Shown here: positions 16,755 through 20,745 of the stretch, piece after piece
How positions within the stretch are numbered: position 1 is the first letter of the stretch
Layout: every line of letters begins with the position of its first letter
Virus record (IMG/VR): IMGVR_UViG_3300008740_000065
Span: 1 to 20,745 of that record
DNA from: a virus
Reading direction: 5' to 3' (one strand)
Length of the DNA: 20,745 bases
Notes under the pieces: generated by a model
Seen by the model: only the letters and a program-made list of their open reading frames with translations
Databases searched by the model: none
Told to the model about the DNA's origin: nothing
Translations under genes and position numbers: made by a program

Positions 16755-17654
16755 ATGGCAACATTAAACTTAGGACGAATAAAGCCAGTATTTCGTGGTG
16801 CATATAGCGGCTCTACTGCATATGTTGTGGACGACATTGTCACTCACGGAAACGAGAGTTTTATTTGTATTCAAGCACACGGAGCAGGAACACAAGCAAC
16901 TTCAGTAACAGCTTATTGGACAAAGTTAGCGGCTAAAGGAACTGATGGAACTGACGTAGGCACAACAATAACAACACAGGGCGATATACTTTTCAGAGAT
17001 GGAAGTGGATTACAAAGACTTGCTAAAGGAACTGCATCTCAAACATTAAAAATGAATAGTGGAGCGACTGCACCTGAATGGGTAACAGTTACACCACCAA
17101 CATCTGACTTTGTAAAACTTGCTAGAGTAACATTAGGTTCTTCGGCATCTACATTGATGATTGATAACTATTTTACTGCTGATTATCAGAATTATAAATT
17201 ATTTTGGAAATTCAGAAGTACAGGAAACAATAATACTTTAGAAGCAAGAATAGTTACTGGTGGGAATGGTACTGTTTCTTCAGGAAGTTATTATAGAGGT
17301 TTTCACGGCGGTGGAGAAGTTACAAGTGGTCAAACGAATAACACACAATCACACAGAAGATGGGATAATGACAGTTGGCAGTTTACTGGTGCAGGAGATA
17401 GTTGGTATGGAGCAACTTCACATATGTGGACACATATGGGAGAAATGAATTTTGTTGACCCATTAAGTACAACAAAAAGAGCAAGTATGTTTGGAATTTC
17501 TCATTTTATAGGTTCAAGTGATAGGATGATGACTAACTATTTTAGTGGTTATTTTAATGCAGACCAATCAATCGCAACAACTGGAATACAATTTATTGAG
17601 GGTTCAGACAATATAGAAAGTGGTTCTTATGTTGACATCTATGGAATTAAATAA
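16755..17654 (+). CDS. Receptor-binding protein with CBM5/12-like N-terminal module
   Basis: 299 residues in three parts. Residues 10-58 resemble a chitin/cellulose-binding type 5/12 module: FRGAYSGSTAYVVDDIVTHG followed by ESFICIQAH and a Y-W-T-K-L-A end. Residues about 72-110 carry GDILFRDGSGLQRLAKGTAS, a widespread fibre linker motif, ending in APEWV. Residues about 118-299 are a beta-rich C-terminal domain (FVKLARVTLGSSAS, NYKLFWKFRS, IQFIEGSDNIESGSYVDIYG) of the sort found at fibre tips. GGAG lies 10 bases before the ATG. It is probably the host-specificity determinant or one of several. Confidence 0.78.
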   Translation: MATLNLGRIKPVFRGAYSGSTAYVVDDIVTHGNESFICIQAHGAGTQATSVTAYWTKLAAKGTDGTDVGTTITTQGDILFRDGSGLQRLAKGTASQTLKMNSGATAPEWVTVTPPTSDFVKLARVTLGSSASTLMIDNYFTADYQNYKLFWKFRSTGNNNTLEARIVTGGNGTVSSGSYYRGFHGGGEVTSGQTNNTQSHRRWDNDSWQFTGAGDSWYGATSHMWTHMGEMNFVDPLSTTKRASMFGISHFIGSSDRMMTNYFSGYFNADQSIATTGIQFIEGSDNIESGSYVDIYGIK

Positions 17655-17672
17655 AATAGGAGATAAATAATT

Positions 17673-17882
17673 ATGGCAAAACAAATATATTTTTCCCCTG
17701 AATATCCTAATGGTATTGAACAAGAAGTGGATATATCGGAAAAAATAGCAAGTACAGAAGCGACAATAGCGGCACAAGCAGAAGCTAAAGCGGCTAATGA
17801 TGCTCTTAAAGCTAGTGCTAAAGCAAAGTTAGTTGCAGGGGAAGCACTAACTGAAGACGAAGCTGATACAATCGTTTTATAA
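17673..17882 (+). CDS. Small Ala-rich helical protein at the end of the fibre cassette
   Basis: 69 residues. The first 25 (QIYFSPEYPNGIEQEVDIS) are followed by an Ala/Lys/Glu-rich helix (TIAAQAEAKAANDALKASAK) and a short acidic tail (LTEDEADTIVL). Its place after the last fibre gene suggests a fibre-assembly chaperone or fibre tip partner, but I recognise no family. The leader GGAGATAAATAATT matches the other fibre-gene leaders. The 84-residue open frame on the opposite strand here is a shadow of its repetitive composition. Confidence 0.65.
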   Translation: MAKQIYFSPEYPNGIEQEVDISEKIASTEATIAAQAEAKAANDALKASAKAKLVAGEALTEDEADTIVL

Positions 17883-17909
17883 TAAATAAACAAGGAGTAA
17901 CAACAGAAA

Positions 17910-18278
17910 ATGCTACCAATAGGAACACTTTTAAATATAGGTGGAAAACTTGTCGGCGGATATATGAATCGTAGAAGAGCTATATCTGACCAAAAACATA
18001 GAGTAGCCTTAGAAGAGATTAGAACAGGTAATGAAAGAGCTAAAAGAAATGGCTCTTTAATACTTGATTTACTTCTTGGTTCTTTTATTTTAGCACCTTT
18101 AGGAATTTTAGCATACGGAACATTTTGGGGAGACCCTGCGATGTTAGCTAAAACTAGAGATTATTTTGATATGCTAAAAGAGATACCTGACGTATATTTA
18201 TATTTAATCTTTATAGTAGTAGGGGGTAACTATGGAATTTCTGTCACGAATTTATTATCGGGTAAAAAGTTTAAGTAA
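17910..18278 (+). CDS. Holin-like membrane protein
   Basis: 122 residues. A short apolar N-terminus with LPIGTLLNIGGKLVGGY is followed by a basic helix, then two clear membrane spans (about 49-70, ILDLLLGSFILAPLGILAYG, and 94-112, VYLYLIFIVVGGNYGISVT). This is the pattern of the 'holin of 3TMs' group. Position between fibre genes and small terminase is that of T7 holin gene 17.5. It would permeabilise the inner membrane to time lysis. AAGGAG lies 12 bases upstream. No endolysin is visible in the window; in T7 that enzyme is an early gene. The end overlaps the next gene by 47 bases in another frame. Confidence 0.75.
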   Translation: MLPIGTLLNIGGKLVGGYMNRRRAISDQKHRVALEEIRTGNERAKRNGSLILDLLLGSFILAPLGILAYGTFWGDPAMLAKTRDYFDMLKEIPDVYLYLIFIVVGGNYGISVTNLLSGKKFK

Positions 18279-18480
18279 CTTTTGGAACGTATACTTAGGT
18301 AGCACTATAGCAATTATGCTTATAGTTGCTTTTGTACTTTTAACAGGTTGTGAAAATATGAAACAAACTATAGGTATATCTACTAATCCTTTTAGTTCTA
18401 AAATGGAAGAAAAAACAAAATTAAATTATAAAATAACATTTGGTAAAATTAGACCAAAGGAAGATGATGACGATGATTAA
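18232..18480 (+). CDS. Small lipoprotein, possible outer-membrane spanin
   Basis: 82 residues. A long basic N-region leads to a hydrophobic stretch (TIAIMLIVAFVLL, 25-37) ending in a canonical lipobox LTGC at 37-40, so Cys40 is the likely lipidation site. The mature part is only about 43 residues and ends in a strongly acidic EDDDDD tail. A strong AGGGGG Shine-Dalgarno (18221-18226) fixes the ATG at 18232, inside the end of the holin gene. A lipoprotein directly after a holin fits an o-spanin, but T7 spanins lie after gene 18 and spanins have little sequence identity. An entry-exclusion lipoprotein is the main alternative. Confidence 0.68.
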   Translation: MEFLSRIYYRVKSLSNFWNVYLGSTIAIMLIVAFVLLTGCENMKQTIGISTNPFSSKMEEKTKLNYKITFGKIRPKEDDDDD

Positions 18481-18625
18481 AAATATTAAAATGGCAATAT
18501 TGCTATGGATTCAAGGTTGGACAGGACAACTTAATGGTTGGGCTTGGACAAAATGGGACATACTCCATCGTCAAGATTGGGTAAAAGGCTATAATCAATG
18601 GAAAAAAAATAATGAAAGATATTAA
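18473..18625 (+). CDS. Trp-rich 50-residue peptide
   Basis: Not recognised. The product starts MIKNIKMAILLWIQGW and holds 7 Trp in 50 residues (12, 16, 23, 25, 28, 36, 43), with the rest basic and polar. A short apolar N-terminal helix and a Trp/Lys amphipathic part suggest membrane-interface binding. Candidate starts are ATG at 18464, 18467 and 18473; AAAGGAAG at 18456-18463 fits 18467 or 18473. An upstream in-frame TTG at 18440 is less likely. The gene overlaps the stop of the lipoprotein and the first codons of the next gene, so it is embedded in a tight chain. Confidence 0.6.
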   Translation: MIKNIKMAILLWIQGWTGQLNGWAWTKWDILHRQDWVKGYNQWKKNNERY

Positions 18626-18815
18626 TGAACTAAATTTAGAAGTTGAAAGAATACGAGGCGATATTAAATTAATTCAACAATCTGTAGACACTATTAAAGA
18701 TAATCACTTAGTACATTTAGAAAAAAAAGTAAGTGGGATTAATAGAGTTTTATGGACAGTGGGTATATTAATATTTACTCAATTAGTTCTTACTATCAAG
18801 ACTTTACTTATATAA
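18612..18815 (+). CDS. Coiled-coil, C-terminally anchored membrane protein (XhlA-like layout)
   Basis: 67 residues. Residues 1-42 form a heptad-type coil (LEVERIRGDIKLIQQSVDTI, then NHLVHLEKKVSGI). Residues 46-64 (VLWTVGILIFTQLVLTI) form one membrane span with a short tail. This layout resembles XhlA-type holin-associated proteins, which act with a holin at the inner membrane. That match is by architecture only. The start lies within the end of the Trp-rich gene. No good Shine-Dalgarno is seen, so coupling is likely. Confidence 0.68.
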   Translation: MKDINELNLEVERIRGDIKLIQQSVDTIKDNHLVHLEKKVSGINRVLWTVGILIFTQLVLTIKTLLI

Positions 18816-18816
18816 T

Positions 18817-19212
18817 ATGAAAATATCAGATAAAACAGACGTGGCTATGCCTATTAGAAATCTAATTTCTATTGTAGCGGCTGTGGTTGTAGGTGTTTGG
18901 GCTTTTTTTGGAATACAAGAAAGATTAAATAATATTGAAACGAATTATAAACTTATCAGTAGTGATATAGAAAAGAATACGGACTTTAGAATTAAATGGC
19001 CACGAGGTGAACTTGGCTCATTACCCGCCGACAGTGAGCAGTTTATGCTTATTGAACATATGGCAGGTTTATTAGACCAACACACTAAACAATTAGAGGG
19101 TGGTATGCACAATAAAGTAAATATAGAATTTTTATCTAAACAGGTAGATAAATTATTAAAAGATGTAGAAAAATTAAAAGATGGTTTAAGAAAGGCTAAT
19201 GGTACTCACTAA
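18817..19212 (+). CDS. N-terminally anchored coiled-coil protein, possible i-spanin
   Basis: 131 residues. A membrane span at about 14-33 (RNLISIVAAVVVGVWAFFGI) is followed by a coil, a conserved-looking segment FRIKWPRGELGSLPADSEQF (57-76) that I recall from marine phage proteins of unknown function, and a C-terminal coil (100-128). Topology (short inside N-terminus, periplasmic coil) and place near the holin fit an inner-membrane spanin. The LLKDVEKLKDGLRKAN segment at 113-128 is repeated almost exactly in the gene at 19423. It begins after TAATATG and ends in a TAATG overlap. Confidence 0.7.
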   Translation: MKISDKTDVAMPIRNLISIVAAVVVGVWAFFGIQERLNNIETNYKLISSDIEKNTDFRIKWPRGELGSLPADSEQFMLIEHMAGLLDQHTKQLEGGMHNKVNIEFLSKQVDKLLKDVEKLKDGLRKANGTH

Positions 19213-19421
19213 TGATAGAAACAGTTTTTGCTTTACTACTTTCACTTAATGGACAAGTTATAGAACATACTTATAAAGAAACATTATCTGACTGTTTAAA
19301 AAGCAAGAGGATTGCTCAAAGAGAAGTCAATCCTGAATCAGTTATTTTCAGTTGTATTAAAACTGAAGCTAAAACTGAAATATATATGGGACAAAAGAAA
19401 ATACTTAAAATAATTAAATAA
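19212..19421 (+). CDS. Small exported protein with two cysteines
   Basis: 69 residues. The first 16 (MIETVFALLLSLNGQV) form a short hydrophobic export-type segment. The rest is a small domain with Cys28 (LSDCLKSKR) and Cys48 (VIFSCIKTE), which could form a disulphide in the periplasm. I recognise the general pattern from unnamed marine phage proteins but no function. It overlaps the upstream gene as TAATG, and the following gene begins after TAATATG. Confidence 0.62.
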   Translation: MIETVFALLLSLNGQVIEHTYKETLSDCLKSKRIAQREVNPESVIFSCIKTEAKTEIYMGQKKILKIIK

Positions 19422-19422
19422 T

Positions 19423-19746
19423 ATGAATGGAATGAAATTTAACGCCGCTTTAATTTTTGCGGTTCTACTACAAGCTATAGGATTAGTTTGGTATGTCAGT
19501 AAAATTGATAGTAAAGTTAATATCCTTTATGAAAAATATGCTGAAGAAAGTAAAACTGAAGTAGTTGAAAATCAAGTGCGTATGAAACTTGATATAGAGA
19601 ATTTATTAAAAGATGTTAATGATATTAAAACAGAATTAAAACAAGCAAATAAAAAAGATAAGAAGATTATGAAACAACACGACCAAATCTTCAAACTCTT
19701 AAAAAAGAAGAAGAAAAAAGTAGATAGTGATTATAGTTATGAGTAA
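19423..19746 (+). CDS. N-terminally anchored coiled-coil protein, second spanin-like candidate
   Basis: 107 residues. A membrane span at about 7-25 (AALIFAVLLQAIGLVWYVS) is followed by a charged coil and a C-terminal run of six Lys (94-99). The segment LLKDVNDIKTELKQAN (61-76) matches one in the protein at 18817, so the two are probably diverged paralogues or share a coil cassette. Possible roles are i-spanin or other envelope factor. It starts after TAATATG without a Shine-Dalgarno, and its last codons overlap the next gene. Confidence 0.65.
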   Translation: MNGMKFNAALIFAVLLQAIGLVWYVSKIDSKVNILYEKYAEESKTEVVENQVRMKLDIENLLKDVNDIKTELKQANKKDKKIMKQHDQIFKLLKKKKKKVDSDYSYE

Positions 19747-20020
19747 GATTTTACTCGTAATTACAATATGTTCTAATTTAGGCTGTTTACCCCCAATGAC
19801 TAATACAAAATGGGAGTTTACAACTGAAGAACAATGTTATAAAAAAGGCTATTATGCTATTGCAGAAATAGCTGAAACTTATATGGACACTGTAGGTGTT
19901 CAAGAGTTCAAACATATGCAAGTTAGAATGTTTTATAACTGTGTATCGGAAGAACAATGGAATAAAGAAATGAAACCAGTAGAGGAAGGAAAGCCGTTAG
20001 TATTTGAACAAGATGCTTAA
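19739..20020 (+). CDS. Small exported Cys-containing protein
   Basis: 93 residues from the ATG at 19739; a GTG at 19727 would add four. The N-terminus (MSKILLVITICSNLGC) is an export-type segment with Cys11 and Cys16. The mature part has KWEFTTEEQCYKKGYYAIAE (Cys33) and VRMFYNCVSEEQW (Cys68). The spacing of a Cys in a charged turn and a Cys after an F-x-x-C-type strand recalls the 69-residue gene at 19212. It may be periplasmic or a lipoprotein, but no canonical lipobox is present. It overlaps the preceding gene by eight bases. Confidence 0.62.
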   Translation: MSKILLVITICSNLGCLPPMTNTKWEFTTEEQCYKKGYYAIAEIAETYMDTVGVQEFKHMQVRMFYNCVSEEQWNKEMKPVEEGKPLVFEQDA

Positions 20021-20023
20021 TAT

Positions 20024-20206
20024 ATGCAAAAATTAAAACCTTTAATTTACGCATTTTTCTTTTTTTACTTTGTGGGTTATTGTACCCTAGACAAAGCAAC
20101 AAACTTTACAAAGGAGTCTTCTTATGATTCTGAACATAATAAGATTTATACACCGAATTACAACAAGAATATCTATGTGGGCTTACAAAAAGGAAGTATA
20201 TCATAA
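20024..20206 (+). CDS. Small exported or lipoprotein-like protein
   Basis: 60 residues. KLKPLIYAFFFFYFVGYC (3-20) is a signal-like segment. Cys20 is preceded by V-G-Y, which is not a normal lipobox because of the Tyr at -1. The remainder is short and Asn/Tyr/Ser-rich. No Shine-Dalgarno is visible; it starts three bases after the previous stop. Its last 27 codons are overlapped out of frame by the gene at 20124, which has a better ribosome-binding site. The coding claim for the C-terminal half is therefore weaker. Confidence 0.5.
   Translation: MQKLKPLIYAFFFFYFVGYCTLDKATNFTKESSYDSEHNKIYTPNYNKNIYVGLQKGSIS
20111..20116 (+). promoter_or_regulatory. Consensus Shine-Dalgarno inside a neighbouring gene
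   Basis: AAGGAG stands 7 bases before the ATG at 20124, an ideal spacing. It lies inside the open frame of the gene at 20024. It is one of the best ribosome-binding sites in the window and is the main reason for calling the 36-residue gene. Confidence 0.7.
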
Positions 20207-20234
20207 ATACTACAAACACCGAGAGAAAAAATAG
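20124..20234 (+). CDS. 36-residue basic micro-protein
   Basis: The product starts MILNIIRFIHRITTRISM and ends in a Lys/His/Tyr-rich tail (YKKEVYHKYYKHREKK). The N-terminal half is an amphipathic helix with Arg on one face; the whole is strongly basic. The start has a consensus AAGGAG at ideal spacing. It overlaps the last 83 bases of the gene at 20024 in another frame, and its TAG stop abuts the ATG of the next gene (TAGATG). I recognise no family. Membrane-surface or nucleic-acid binding are both possible. Confidence 0.6.
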   Translation: MILNIIRFIHRITTRISMWAYKKEVYHKYYKHREKK

Positions 20235-20363
20235 ATGGGGAAAGCACCAAAGTGGGGAGTAAATAATTATGTTAAACCAAAGCCCAAAAAAAGAAAGTGG
20301 CGACACACAAAACGTCCAAGCAAAAGCGTCACCAAAAAAAGATACAGAGGACAAGGGCGTTAA
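20235..20363 (+). CDS. 42-residue highly basic protein overlapping small terminase
   Basis: Encodes 42 residues with 11 Lys and 6 Arg and no Asp or Glu, starting MGKAPKWGVNNYVKPKPKKR and ending KKRYRGQGR. It begins immediately after the TAG of the preceding gene, with purine-rich GAGAG upstream. It runs 95 bases into the small terminase gene in a different frame. Small very basic proteins ending in similar 'YRGQGR' tails occur, as I recall, in marine phages; the function is unknown. DNA or RNA binding in packaging, or as a nucleoprotein accessory, is inference. A chance open frame in A-rich DNA would also be Lys-rich, which is the main doubt. Confidence 0.58.
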   Translation: MGKAPKWGVNNYVKPKPKKRKWRHTKRPSKSVTKKRYRGQGR

Positions 20364-20556
20364 AATAGAAAAAATTATAGAAGAATTACCTGAATTATTA
20401 GTTAAACACGCATACCAAAAATTAAAATCAGGACAAGAGTTAACTGCTTCAGAAATGAAAGTATGTTTAGAAGTTTGTAAAACTTATAGCTCTGAAAAAT
20501 TAGGTGCAAAACCTGATAATATTCTTGAGAAAGTACCTTTTGACACAAATGGATAA
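20269..20556 (+). CDS. 18: Small terminase subunit, T7 gp18-like
   Basis: 95 residues (T7 gp18: 89). This is the DNA-recognition subunit for packaging. The assignment rests on size, on position directly before large terminase, and on a helical core (KIIEELPELLVKHAYQKLKS, then LTASEMKVCLEVCKTYSS) of the small-terminase type. The first 30 residues are low-complexity (Lys/Ser/Asp), overlapping the basic gene in another frame, and have no T7 counterpart. TGGGGAG at 20253-20259 lies 9 bases before the ATG and supports this start. The 3' end overlaps large terminase by 8 bases. Confidence 0.82.
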   Translation: MLNQSPKKESGDTQNVQAKASPKKDTEDKGVKIEKIIEELPELLVKHAYQKLKSGQELTASEMKVCLEVCKTYSSEKLGAKPDNILEKVPFDTNG

Positions 20557-20745
20557 TCGCTTAAAAAATTTTAAGAATTTTTTGTATTTATGTTGGAAGT
20601 TTCTAAACCTACCTAACCCAACTCCCATACAATATGATATAGCAGACTATCTACAGTCAAATGAACGTAGATTAGTTATAGAAGCCTTCAGAGGCGTTGG
20701 TAAATCTTGGATTACTTCAGCATTTGTCTGTCACCAACTTTTACT
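20549..20745 (+). CDS. 19: Large terminase subunit, T7 gp19-like (N-terminal part, cut by window end)
   Basis: ATPase and nuclease motor of DNA packaging. The 65 visible residues align with T7 gp19. LYLCWKFLNLPNPTPIQYDI (12-31) corresponds to T7 FVLWKALNLPVPTKCQIDM, and EAFRGVGKSWITSAFV (45-60) contains the Walker A P-loop FRGVGKS, where T7 has FRGIGKS. Starts at the ATG at 20549, overlapping the small terminase stop in another frame. T7 has its spanin genes between genes 18 and 19; none are here. The nuclease domain lies beyond the window. Confidence 0.96.
   Translation, partial: MDNRLKNFKNFLYLCWKFLNLPNPTPIQYDIADYLQSNERRLVIEAFRGVGKSWITSAFVCHQLL

Noticed and set aside
17639-17893. Opposite-strand 84-residue Ala/Ser-rich frame
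   Set aside because: Shadow of the Ala-rich helix gene at 17673-17882.
20106-20354. Opposite-strand 82-residue Phe-rich frame before terminase
   Set aside because: It is antisense to A-rich coding DNA, which explains the Phe content, and all other genes are on the + strand.

Overview
This window is the late (virion, tail-fibre, lysis and packaging) arm of a T7-like podovirus genome (Autographiviridae type). Every gene is on the + strand and the order follows T7: major capsid (10A), tail tubular A (11) and B (12), internal virion proteins 13, 14, 15 and 16, tail fibre (17), holin, small terminase (18) and large terminase (19, cut by the window end). The sequence is strongly AT-rich. The tail-fibre ligand modules and many small genes are of types I associate with marine phages. 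Together these suggest a phage of a low-GC marine bacterium; a SAR11 (Pelagibacter) pelagiphage is my best guess. That host call is inference, because no host gene is present. I see no tRNA, integrase, insertion sequence or CRISPR array.

Region 1 (1-1668) holds the capsid gene, a GNRA-loop terminator-like hairpin, an IbpA-like small heat-shock protein gene (hsp20), a second very similar hairpin, and a 36-residue single-span membrane peptide. hsp20 is thus an accessory cassette inserted between the capsid and tail-tube genes. Its 5' region contains an 8-bp inverted repeat. The 3' arm of the upstream terminator is also complementary to its Shine-Dalgarno sequence, a possible attenuator or RNA thermometer.

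Region 2 (1669-11605) is the tail-tube and internal-core operon. It is tightly coupled by TAATG stop-start overlaps and TAATATG junctions. The gp16-like ejection protein shows no N-terminal lytic transglycosylase motif.

Region 3 (11661-17882) is a 6.2-kb fibre and adhesin cassette. A T7-type gp17 N-terminus with decapeptide coil repeats is followed by separate genes with IPT/TIG plus Ig-like, LamG plus SPRY, a threefold DUF7483-like repeat, a short adhesin-like protein, a CBM-like receptor-binding protein and a small helical protein. Several share near-identical ribosome-binding leaders.

Region 4 (17910-20268) carries a holin-like protein and a dense run of small genes. Most encode membrane-anchored, lipoprotein-like or secreted products. 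Three genes too short for routine calling were found by reading: a Trp-rich peptide (18473-18625), a basic peptide with a consensus Shine-Dalgarno (20124-20234), and a 42-residue protein with 17 Lys/Arg and no acidic residues (20235-20363). The last starts right at the preceding stop and overlaps the small terminase gene out of frame. Region 5 (20269-20745) is small terminase and the start of large terminase with its Walker A motif.

The best candidates for undescribed biology are the hsp20 cassette with its possible RNA switch, the overlapping micro-genes before terminase, and the envelope-directed small-protein cluster.
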